Source of the DNA: Clostridia bacterium
Lineage (GTDB): Bacteria; Bacillota_A; Clostridia; Oscillospirales; Butyricicoccaceae
Direction of reading: 5' to 3'
NCBI GenBank assembly: GCA_017548175.1
Contig: JAFYMZ010000087.1
Location: 1 to 27,191, forward strand
DNA: 27,191 nucleotides
The first letter of the stretch is position 1, and every line of letters starts with the position of its first letter. A program made the translations under genes and the position numbers. Positions 14,572 to 22,214 of this stretch are shown here, piece by piece. The notes under the pieces are model-generated. The model was not told the DNA's origin and ran no database searches. It worked only from the letters and a program-made list of their open reading frames with translations.

Positions 14572-17500
14572 TCAGGCGCCGGCAGCCGGCAGCGGGCCAA
14601 AGGCCGCGATCAACTGCTGGGATGCCTTCAGGGGATCTTCGCCCGGCTTCAGTTTCAGCGTCACGCAGGGTCGCTCGCCGAAGGTCAGCAAAATGCGGCT
14701 GTGGAAAGCGCGCACATCGCAAGCGCGGGATGCGCCCTCCATGGCCTCCGGTGCAAAGAATACCTGCAGGCCGCCGTTCTTCTGACAGATCTCCGACACA
14801 CCGGCAGCGGTGGCATCCGCCCGCAGCAGGGCGATGTCCAGCAGTGCCTGCGCCGAAGCCGGCAGGTCGCCAAAGCGGTCCAGCAGTTCATCCTGCAGAT
14901 CCATATAGTCGGCCTTGTCAGTGATCATGGCAATGCGGCGGTACAGATCCACGCGGGTAGCGGCATCCTCCACATAATGCTGGGGCAGACCGGCAGAAAC
15001 CAGAATGTCGGCGGCGCAGTCGGTGCGCTTGACGGGCGGTTCACCCTTCAGTTCGCCGGTGGCTTCTTCCAGCAGCTGCAGATACATATCGTAACCCACG
15101 TCCATCATATGTCCGCTTTGCTCGGCGCCCAGCACGTTGCCGGCACCGCGGATCTCCAAATCGCGCATGGCGATCTTAAAGCCCGAACCGAACTCCGCAA
15201 ACTCGCGGATGGCCGACAGGCGCTTTTGCGACACTTCGCTGAGGGTCTTGCCCCGGCGGTAGGTCAGATAGGCATAGGCGTGGCGGCTGCTGCGGCCTAC
15301 GCGGCCGCGGATCTGGTGCAGCTGCGCCAGACCCATATAGTCGGCGTCCTCGATGATGAGGGTGTTCACGTTGGCAATGTCCACACCGGTCTCGATGATG
15401 GTGGTGCACACCAGAATGGAGATCTCACCGGCATACATCCGGCTCATCACGTCACTCATGGCTTCTTCGCCCATTCGTCCGTGGGCCACTGCCACCACGG
15501 CATCGGGGAAGAAATCCTGCAGCTTTTTCGCCACGCTGCTGATGGAATCAATGCGGTTGTGCAGGTAATAGACCTGACCGCCCCGATTCAGCTCCCGACG
15601 AATGGCGTCGCGGATGATGCCGTCGTTGTGCTCCAGCACATAGGTCTGCACCGGCTGCCGTCCCATGGGCGGCTCTTCCAGCACGCTCATATCGCGGATG
15701 CCCGACAGCGCCATGTTCAGCGTGCGGGGGATGGGGGTGGCCGACAGGGTCAGTACGTCAATGTCGGTGGCCAGCTGCTTGATGCGCTCTTTGTGCGCCA
15801 CGCCAAAGCGCTGCTCCTCGTCAATGACCAGCAGACCCAGCCGCTTGAAGTTCACATCCTTCTGCAGGATGCGGTGGGTGCCGATCAGCAGGTCGCAGCT
15901 GCCGTTTTTCGCGTGACGCGCGGTTTCGGCCAGCTGCTGGGGCGTGCGGAAGCGGCTCATCATCTCGATCTTGATGGGATAGCCGGAAAAGCGCTGCACG
16001 GCGCTGATATAATGCTGTCTGGCCAGCACGGTGGTGGGCACCAGAATGGCCGCCTGCTTGCCGGACAGAATGCACTTCATAATGGCGCGGAAGGCCACTT
16101 CGGTCTTGCCAAAGCCCACGTCGCCGCACAGCAGGCGGTCCATGGGATGGGGGCGCTGCATATCGCGCTTGATCTCTTGGGCGCACACCAGCTGGTCCTC
16201 CGTCTCTTCATAGGGAAAGGCCTCTTCAAAGCCGCGCTGCCAGTCGTCGTCGGGCAGGAAGGCAAAGCCCGGCTGCTTTTGCCGCTGGGCATACAGTTTG
16301 ATGAGTCCTTCGGCCAAGTCCAGCGCCGCCTTTTTGGCACGCTGCTTGGCCTTTTGCCACGCGTTGCCGCCCAACTTGGACAGCTTTACGGCGGCGGTAT
16401 CGGCGGCGCCGATATACTTGCTCACCAAGTCCAGCGCCGTGGCCGGCACGTAGACAAAATCGGTGCCGGCAAAGGCGATCTTCATATAATCGCGCCAAAC
16501 CTTCTCCACCTGAATGCGCTCCACGCCCACGAAACGGCCGATGCCGTGGTGCTGGTGTACCACCAGATCGCCGGGATGCAGGTCGGAAAAACTCTTCAGA
16601 TGGTCGCGGTTGGTGTTGGCTTTTTTGGTGCGGGGGCGCTTGGCCGGCTGACCCTCACACAGGATGGCCACCTTGGCCAGCGGGTATTCCATACCGGCCG
16701 ACAGACCCACCGGCAGCACGCAAATCTTGCCGGGACCGGCCTGCGCCGCGTCGGAAACACAGGGCAGCTCGTGCTGCGCCAACAGACTGCCTAGACTTTG
16801 GGCGCGTGCCTTGCCGCCGGTAAGGGCAAAGACGGTATAACCCAGATTCAAATAACTCTCCAGATCCCGCAGCGCGGTCTCCAGACTGCCGCCGTAGGCA
16901 GACAACTGCTTGGCGTTCAAGTTCAGCAGCACCTTGGGGGCAAAGCCGGTGGTGGCGGTGAGGAAACTGTCCATCAGCACCGCGCCGTCCTCCAGACGGG
17001 AGGCCAGTTCCCGGTCGTCCATGGCATAGCCGCTCTTGCTGGGGGCCAGCACGCCGTCCTCCAACAGATGGGTAATGTCCTCACTCTGCCGATGGGTCAG
17101 CCCCTTGGCGCATTCCAAAACCGCCGGCGTGTCGCAACACAAAAAGACGGTGTCCGCCGGCAGATAGGAAAAGGCACTGTGGAATTCGGGGTAAATCAGC
17201 GGCAGATAGCGGTCGGCAGCGGCAAACAGGCCCTCGCTCTTCAGCCGATCCTGATCCTCCGTCAGCGTCTGCCGCAGGGCATCGCCGCAGTTCTTGCGGT
17301 TCTTCTGCTTCTCCATGGCGGCAAACAGGCCGGGAATTCCGCCGGGCGCCAGGTGCGGCAGCGCCTCACGGGTGGGCAGGAATACGGCTTCCCGCACGGC
17401 GCGGCTGCGCCGCTGGGTCATGGGGTCAAAGACCCCCAGCGAGTCGATCTCATCGCCGAAAAACTCCGCGCGGATGGGCTGCTGCGCACCGGCAGGGAAG

Positions 17501-18048
17501 ACGTCCAGAATGCCGCCGCGCAGGGCGAACTGACCGGGGCCTTCCACCTGATTGTCCCGGGTGTAACCGGCAGAGATCAACCGGGCGCAGATGTCCTGCA
17601 CGTCATAAACTCCGTCGTCGCGCAGCGTCACGGCCGCCTGTTCCAGCAGCTCCGGCGGCATGGTGCGCAGCATCATGCCGTCTGCCGGGGCACACAGCAC
17701 CCGACTCTTTCCGCTGCGCAGGGTGTGCAGCGCGTTCAGACGCTGCTGCTCGAACTCGCGGGACGCGCCCTCCATGGGATGAAAGATAAAGTCGCGGCAG
17801 GGCAGCAGGGCGGCGCTGTGGCCGGTGAGACTTTCCAGATCGGCAGCAAAGGCGCGGGCTGCCGGCTCATCGCGGGTCAGCACGCAGAAATGCCGTTCCG
17901 GCAGATCCTGCAGCAGCGCTGCGGCAAAATGTGCCCGATGTACCGGTGCCATACCGTACAGGCTCACCACGCCGCTGCCTTGGGTCAAGGCAGCGCGCAG
18001 TTGGGTATATTCAGGAACTTGCCGGAGAAATTGCAGCAGCGCTTCCAT
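14572..18048 (-). CDS. mfd: Transcription-repair coupling factor
   Basis: A 1158-residue Mfd of normal length. It displaces RNA polymerase stalled at DNA lesions and recruits UvrA. Order of domains: the UvrB-like N-terminal module (1-350), the RNA-polymerase-interacting CarD-like domain (about 485-560, with HPGDLVVHQHHGIGRF), the RecG-like translocase with Walker A GDVGFGKTE (near 641; Phe replaces the usual Tyr), the DEEQ box (near 741), LTLSATPIPRT, and motif VI QIRGRVGRS (near 912), and the C-terminal TRCF domain. I start at 18048, where AAAGGAGGAG precedes the ATG by about 6 bases; the frame continues to 18183 without a site. It is the fifth gene of the glmU-prs-pth-amidohydrolase-mfd series. 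Confidence 0.97.
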   Translation of the reverse strand: MEALLQFLRQVPEYTQLRAALTQGSGVVSLYGMAPVHRAHFAAALLQDLPERHFCVLTRDEPAARAFAADLESLTGHSAALLPCRDFIFHPMEGASREFEQQRLNALHTLRSGKSRVLCAPADGMMLRTMPPELLEQAAVTLRDDGVYDVQDICARLISAGYTRDNQVEGPGQFALRGGILDVFPAGAQQPIRAEFFGDEIDSLGVFDPMTQRRSRAVREAVFLPTREALPHLAPGGIPGLFAAMEKQKNRKNCGDALRQTLTEDQDRLKSEGLFAAADRYLPLIYPEFHSAFSYLPADTVFLCCDTPAVLECAKGLTHRQSEDITHLLEDGVLAPSKSGYAMDDRELASRLEDGAVLMDSFLTATTGFAPKVLLNLNAKQLSAYGGSLETALRDLESYLNLGYTVFALTGGKARAQSLGSLLAQHELPCVSDAAQAGPGKICVLPVGLSAGMEYPLAKVAILCEGQPAKRPRTKKANTNRDHLKSFSDLHPGDLVVHQHHGIGRFVGVERIQVEKVWRDYMKIAFAGTDFVYVPATALDLVSKYIGAADTAAVKLSKLGGNAWQKAKQRAKKAALDLAEGLIKLYAQRQKQPGFAFLPDDDWQRGFEEAFPYEETEDQLVCAQEIKRDMQRPHPMDRLLCGDVGFGKTEVAFRAIMKCILSGKQAAILVPTTVLARQHYISAVQRFSGYPIKIEMMSRFRTPQQLAETARHAKNGSCDLLIGTHRILQKDVNFKRLGLLVIDEEQRFGVAHKERIKQLATDIDVLTLSATPIPRTLNMALSGIRDMSVLEEPPMGRQPVQTYVLEHNDGIIRDAIRRELNRGGQVYYLHNRIDSISSVAKKLQDFFPDAVVAVAHGRMGEEAMSDVMSRMYAGEISILVCTTIIETGVDIANVNTLIIEDADYMGLAQLHQIRGRVGRSSRHAYAYLTYRRGKTLSEVSQKRLSAIREFAEFGSGFKIAMRDLEIRGAGNVLGAEQSGHMMDVGYDMYLQLLEEATGELKGEPPVKRTDCAADILVSAGLPQHYVEDAATRVDLYRRIAMITDKADYMDLQDELLDRFGDLPASAQALLDIALLRADATAAGVSEICQKNGGLQVFFAPEAMEGASRACDVRAFHSRILLTFGERPCVTLKLKPGEDPLKASQQLIAAFGPLPAAGA

Positions 18049-18081
18049 AAAAAACTCCTCCTTTGGGAGAAACGGGCAATG

Positions 18082-18104
18082 CCCCGTCTCAAAAAGAGAC
18101 GGGG
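18082..18104. other. Stem-loop in the amidohydrolase-mfd gap
   Basis: A perfect 9-bp GC-rich stem (18082-18090 with 18096-18104) around a 5-base loop. No T-run follows on either strand, so it is more likely an mRNA-stabilising or processing structure than a terminator. Confidence 0.6.
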
Positions 18105-18128
18105 TGTGCCGAGTATTGTCGAATGAAA

Positions 18129-19277
18129 TTATGCCTGATGGGCCAGCTTGCCGTCTACGAAAACATAGGCGGGGTGCGCCCACAGATCACGCAGGGGGTT
18201 GCCCTCCCAGATGACCACATCGCCGTCCTTGCCGGCGGTCAGGCTGCCCACGCGATCGGCAATGCCGGTGTAGCGGGCGGGGTAGATGGTGATGGCCTTC
18301 CAGGCCTCCTCCTGCTCCAGACCGGCATTGACTGCCAGACCGGCGCACATGGGCAGATGCTGGATGGGGATCACCGGTGCATCGGTGATGATGGCAAAGG
18401 GCACGCCGGCTTCTGCCAGCACGCGGCAGGTGTCAAAACTCTTGTTCTGCAGCTCGATCTTGCTCTTGCCGCCAAAGGTGGGGCCTACGAAGGCAGGCAG
18501 ACCTTCCTTCACCAGTTCGTCAACGATCAGCGCACCGTCGGTGCAGTGATCCAGCGTGATGTTCACGCCGAACTCCTTGGCGATGCGGATGGAGGTGAAG
18601 ATATCGTCGGCCCGATGGGCGTGTGCCTTCAGGGGGATCTCCTTCTTCAGCACGGGGATCAGTGCTTCCATCTTCATGTCAAAGGCCGGATTCTTGCCGG
18701 CTTCTTTGTCGGCCAGATAACGCTGCGCCTTGAACAGCGCCTCCCGCAGCACGGCGGCAGTACCCATACGGGTCTGGGGACTCTTCTTCAGATCCCGATA
18801 GCAGCGCTTGGGGTTTTCACCAAAGGCGACCTTCATGGCCACCGGCTGGCGCAGGATCATGTTGTCCACACGCTTGCCGCACATCTTGATGGCGGCAAAG
18901 GTGCCGCCGATGACATTGGCACTGCCGGGGCCGGTGACCACGGTGGTGACACCGGCGGCCAGACCCAGCGCAAAGGCCTCGTCCATAGGGTTGATGGAGT
19001 CGATGGCACGCAGATGCGGTGTGACGGGATCTACGATCTCGTTATAATCGCGACCCTCGATGCCAACGCCCTGATTGTCCAGACCAATGTGGCAGTGGGC
19101 GTCAATGCAGCCGGGGGTCACCAGACGGCCGGCCGCATCGATGACTTGCGCGCCCTCGGGGGCAGCCAGTTCCGTGCCGATGGCCACGATCTTGCCGTCC
19201 TGCAGCAGTACGTCGCCGCAGGGGAGGTCGGGGGCATCCATGGGCTTGATATAACCGTTCTTGATCAGAATCATCAT
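18129..19277 (-). CDS. Metal-dependent amidohydrolase family protein
   Basis: A 382-residue amidohydrolase (composite TIM barrel). The metal ligands are visible: H61-C62-H63 in GCIDAHCH, H219/H221 in KAHAHR, H244 in LDHCTDG and D299 in ITDAP. The C-terminal VGSLTAGKDGDVVIWEGNP is typical of the imidazolonepropionase/enamidase-like branch. It should hydrolyse a cyclic amide or related C-N bond; the substrate cannot be told. The start codon overlaps the stop of pth (ATGA), with AGAGG upstream, so the two are coupled. In Bacillus-type genomes pth and mfd are nearly adjacent, so this gene is an insertion in a conserved block. Confidence 0.85.
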   Translation of the reverse strand: MMILIKNGYIKPMDAPDLPCGDVLLQDGKIVAIGTELAAPEGAQVIDAAGRLVTPGCIDAHCHIGLDNQGVGIEGRDYNEIVDPVTPHLRAIDSINPMDEAFALGLAAGVTTVVTGPGSANVIGGTFAAIKMCGKRVDNMILRQPVAMKVAFGENPKRCYRDLKKSPQTRMGTAAVLREALFKAQRYLADKEAGKNPAFDMKMEALIPVLKKEIPLKAHAHRADDIFTSIRIAKEFGVNITLDHCTDGALIVDELVKEGLPAFVGPTFGGKSKIELQNKSFDTCRVLAEAGVPFAIITDAPVIPIQHLPMCAGLAVNAGLEQEEAWKAITIYPARYTGIADRVGSLTAGKDGDVVIWEGNPLRDLWAHPAYVFVDGKLAHQA

Positions 19278-19900
19278 TTGACCTCTTTCTGCTCCTTGGC
19301 GGGCTTTTTGCTGTTGGCCCGCTGCATGGCATAATCCACGCCCTGCTCGATGATGTCCAGCACCGCCTGCGGCGCTGCCTTCACACCCTCATAGCTGTCG
19401 CTGGACAGGGGGGACAGAACGAAATCCGCCGTATCCTCCCGGTCGCGACCCGATTCACCGATGCCGATCTTGACGCGGGGGAACTGGTCAGAGTTCAGCT
19501 GATAGATGATGCTCTTGATGCCGTTGTGTCCGCCGGCAGAGCCGTTTTTGCGCACGCGGATGCGGCCGGGGGCCAGATCCAGGTCGTCAAAGACCACGAT
19601 AATGCGCTCGGGCGGCACGTGATAGGCGGCGGCCAGGTCGCGCACCGCTTCGCCGGACAGGTTCATATAGGTCTGGGGCTTTACCAGCACCAGTTCCTTG
19701 CCGGCGTGACTGCCGCTGGCGATCAGCGCCTTGCACTTGGAGGTGCGGATGGCGCCGGTGCCCAGCTGCTGTGCCAGCAGATCAAGGGCAAGGAACCCGG
19801 CATTATGCCGGGTTGCCTCGTACTGTCGGCCGGGATTGCCCAGGCCGACGATTAAGTAATCTGCCGTTTGAGAAACGGCTGTTTTCTTGCGTCTGAAAAT
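19274..19900 (-). CDS. pth: Peptidyl-tRNA hydrolase with a non-canonical (ATT) start
   Basis: Pth releases peptides from stray peptidyl-tRNA and is usually essential. Family motifs: IVGLGNPG (with catalytic N22, E. coli N10), RHNAGF (H32, E. coli H20), KPQTYMNLSG, FDDLDL and GGHNGIKS. No ATG, GTG or TTG occurs in frame between the prs stop codon (19924-19922, same frame) and the GLGNPG motif. GAGGT stands 7 bases before an ATT at 19900-19898, giving 208 residues and an N-terminus M-F-R-R-K-K, which I infer to be the true start. An internal GTG at 19690 would delete the active site and is rejected. Sequence error at the start codon remains possible. Co-transcribed with prs (21 bp gap) and coupled to the amidohydrolase. 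Confidence 0.88.
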   Translation of the reverse strand: MFRRKKTAVSQTADYLIVGLGNPGRQYEATRHNAGFLALDLLAQQLGTGAIRTSKCKALIASGSHAGKELVLVKPQTYMNLSGEAVRDLAAAYHVPPERIIVVFDDLDLAPGRIRVRKNGSAGGHNGIKSIIYQLNSDQFPRVKIGIGESGRDREDTADFVLSPLSSDSYEGVKAAPQAVLDIIEQGVDYAMQRANSKKPAKEQKEVK

Positions 19901-19921
19901 GGGGATGACCTCTTTTCGGGC

Positions 19922-20881
19922 TTAGTTGAACAGGTCGGAAACGGGAGTCTCCTCGTAGATACGGCGGATGGCCTCGGCAAACATATCGGCAACGGGCAGA
20001 ACCTTGATCTTGTCGATCTGCTTTTCCTCGGACAGGGGCACGGTATCCAGAATGTAGACTTCCTTCAGGACGCTGGCCTGAATGCGCTCGATGGCGGGGC
20101 CGGACAGAACGCCGTGAGAAGCGCAGGCATAGACTTCCTTGGCGCCGCCGATCTCGATCAGAGCCTTGGCAGCATTGCACAGGGTGCCGGCGGTGTCGAT
20201 CATATCGTCAACCAGCAGGACCTTCTTGTCACGAACGTCACCGATGATGTTCATAACCTCGGAAACGTTGGCGCGCTGACGGCGCTTGTCCACGATAGCC
20301 AGAGGCAGATCCAGCTTCTCGGTGAACTTACGGGCACGGGTAACGGAGCCCAGGTCGGGAGAGACGATGACATACTCGTTGCTCTGCTTGCCGATGGTGT
20401 CGATGAAGTAAGGCATCAGCACGCTGGTACCCAGCAGGTTGTCAACGGGAATGTCAAAGAAGCCCTGAATCTGAGAAGCGTGCAGGTCCATGGTCAGCAC
20501 GCGGTCAGCACCGGCGGCTTCCAGCATCTGGGCGCACAGCTTGGCAGAGATGGGATCGCGAGCCTTGCTCTTGCGGTCCTGACGGGCGTAGCCGAAATAG
20601 GGCATAACGGCGGTGATACGGCCGGCGGAAGCACGACGGAAGGCGTCGATCATAATGAGCAGCTCCATAAAGTTGTCGTTGACGGGGCTGCAGGTGGACT
20701 GAACCACGAAAACATCCACGCCGCGGACGGTCTCGCCGATGGAGACGGAGATCTCGCCGTCGGAGAACTTGGTGACGCTGGCTTCGCTCAGCTCAACACC
20801 CAGCTTGGCAGCGATGGCCTTGGCCAGAGGAACGTTGGAGTTACCGGTAAAAACTTTGATCTTGGTGCCGTGAGAAATCAT
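19922..20881 (-). CDS. prs: Ribose-phosphate pyrophosphokinase (PRPP synthase)
   Basis: A 319-residue class I PRPP synthase, converting ribose 5-phosphate and ATP to PRPP for nucleotide, histidine and tryptophan synthesis. Visible motifs: FSDGEISVSIGE near the N-terminus, the flexible-loop region YFGYARQDRKSKARDPI, MDLHASQIQGFFD, and the PRPP-binding loop LLVDDMIDTAGT. I prefer the start at 20881 (GGGGGT, 8 bases upstream), giving M-I-S-H-G, over the ATG at 20896, which has no site. Codon use is that of a highly expressed gene. It keeps the conserved position between glmU and pth; no spoVG or ctc gene is present. Confidence 0.95.
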   Translation of the reverse strand: MISHGTKIKVFTGNSNVPLAKAIAAKLGVELSEASVTKFSDGEISVSIGETVRGVDVFVVQSTCSPVNDNFMELLIMIDAFRRASAGRITAVMPYFGYARQDRKSKARDPISAKLCAQMLEAAGADRVLTMDLHASQIQGFFDIPVDNLLGTSVLMPYFIDTIGKQSNEYVIVSPDLGSVTRARKFTEKLDLPLAIVDKRRQRANVSEVMNIIGDVRDKKVLLVDDMIDTAGTLCNAAKALIEIGGAKEVYACASHGVLSGPAIERIQASVLKEVYILDTVPLSEEKQIDKIKVLPVADMFAEAIRRIYEETPVSDLFN

Positions 20882-20944
20882 TTGAAATACCCCCATTGGT
20901 TTAAATATTCTATGAAAAAATATTGACGACTGAATCAGTCCGGC

Positions 20945-22069
20945 TTACAGCTTGCCGGAATCTTTCCGCTGCCGTACCCAGCCCTCTTTCAGAGTGCCGC
21001 GGCTGCGGGCCACGAACAATGCCTCGTCGGGCAGGTCTTCGGTGACGGTGCTGCCGGCAGCGATATAGACCTCTTTGCCCACGTGGACGGGTGCCACCAG
21101 ATTGACGTTGCAGCCCACGAAGCTGCCGCTTTCCACCTCGGTGACGTATTTGTGCTTGCCGTCGTAATTGACGGTGACCACGCCGCAGCCCACGTTGATG
21201 CCTTCGCCGAACTTGGCATCGCCCAGATAGGTCAGGTGAGACACCTTGGTGCCGTTACCGATCTCGGCCTTCTTCAGTTCCACGAAGTCGCCGATGCGGC
21301 ATTTCTCACCCACGGCGCAGCCGGGGCGGACATAGGCAAAGGGACCGACGGTGGTGCCGCTGCCGATGGAACTCTCGCTGATCTGGGACGCGTTCACCGT
21401 GACCTTGTCACCGATGACGGCGTCGGTCAGCATGGCGTTGGGGCCGATGCGGCAGCCGCTGCCGATGACCGTCTTGCCATAGATCAGGCAGCCGGGCAGC
21501 AGATAGGTGCCTCTGCCGATCTGTGCCATGGGCGAAATATGGGTAGAGGCGGGGTCCACCAGCATGACGCCGTTCTTCATATGGCGCATGTTGATCTGGC
21601 GGCGCAAGCCCTCCTGTGCGGCGTATGCGGTTTCGGTGTCCGAGATCACCAGACCCTCACCGGGTCCGGCGGGGATCTTGGTCATGCTTTCGGGCACGTT
21701 CAAAATGTCCAGTGCTTTCAGCTGGGCGTAATTACCCCACGCGGCCAGCACGGTTTTGCCGGCCATCAGCACAGCAGGTGCCTGCGCGGCCACCAGCTTG
21801 CCGATGGTATCGGCGCTGACGGAGGGCGCGGGCATAAAGAAGAGCAGAACCTGCTGATCCGCCGTTTTGTCGGCCCAGAAATCATCGGGCGCGATGCAGC
21901 CTTCGGGCATCGGCTCCCGGCGCGAGGCCATCTTGGCTTCGCCACCGGCCAGCGAGATCTGGTAGGCAATGTGTTGGGACACCGGGCAGGAAAGCAGTTC
22001 GATATCAAAGAAATCCTCGTTCATAGCGGGGAAGATCATGGCAGAAAACTGTGCGATAACAAGGACCAC
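20945..22069 (-). CDS. GlmU-like protein: intact acetyltransferase half, degenerate uridyltransferase half
   Basis: A 374-residue protein against about 450 for GlmU. From residue 149 it follows GlmU closely: linker helix AQEGLRRQIN, DPASTHI, then a left-handed beta-helix with FAYVRPG, SHLTYLGDA (H278 = E. coli catalytic H363), NYDGKHK and FVGCNVNLVAP. This half should acetylate glucosamine 1-phosphate. The first ~145 residues replace a ~225-residue nucleotidyltransferase domain; the opening LVIAQFSAMIF occupies the place of L-A-A-G-x-G-T-R-M but lacks the nucleotide-binding glycines, and about 80 residues are missing. UTP transfer is therefore unlikely. The start is taken as GTG 22069, the only canonical codon after an upstream stop; its ribosome binding site overlaps it. 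The position before prs is the standard place of glmU. Confidence 0.85.
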   Translation of the reverse strand: MVLVIAQFSAMIFPAMNEDFFDIELLSCPVSQHIAYQISLAGGEAKMASRREPMPEGCIAPDDFWADKTADQQVLLFFMPAPSVSADTIGKLVAAQAPAVLMAGKTVLAAWGNYAQLKALDILNVPESMTKIPAGPGEGLVISDTETAYAAQEGLRRQINMRHMKNGVMLVDPASTHISPMAQIGRGTYLLPGCLIYGKTVIGSGCRIGPNAMLTDAVIGDKVTVNASQISESSIGSGTTVGPFAYVRPGCAVGEKCRIGDFVELKKAEIGNGTKVSHLTYLGDAKFGEGINVGCGVVTVNYDGKHKYVTEVESGSFVGCNVNLVAPVHVGKEVYIAAGSTVTEDLPDEALFVARSRGTLKEGWVRQRKDSGKL

Positions 22070-22105
22070 CTTTCAAGTAACATAGAAATAAATTGCCACA
22101 CTATC

Positions 22106-22114
22106 AGTATAACA
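22106..22114 (-). promoter_or_regulatory. Extended -10 promoter of the glmU-like operon
   Basis: Minus strand TGT-TATACT (22114-22106), an extended -10 element; no good -35 is visible. It lies 37 bp upstream of the glmU-like start. Confidence 0.5.
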
Positions 22115-22145
22115 AGGTTCTGTTAAAATTTCCACCCCTTTTTGC

Positions 22146-22174
22146 TTTACGAAAAAAGAGTTTTTTGATATAAT
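22146..22174 (+). promoter_or_regulatory. Promoter of the dnaD-like gene
   Basis: TTTACG (22146-22151), 17-bp spacer, TATAAT (22169-22174), 41 bp before the start codon; divergent from the glmU-like operon. Confidence 0.65.
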
Positions 22175-22214
22175 CGGAAAAGAACCGACATTTTCTTCAA
22201 AAGGAGGACGCAGA

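Noticed and set aside
18082..18104. Hairpin between the amidohydrolase gene and mfd as a terminator
   Set aside because: No T-run follows on either strand, and mfd appears to belong to the same operon, so I list it only as a stem-loop.
19274..19690. Shorter pth starting at GTG 19690
   Set aside because: It would remove the GLGNPG and RHNAGF motifs with the catalytic Asn and His, which are present in frame upstream.
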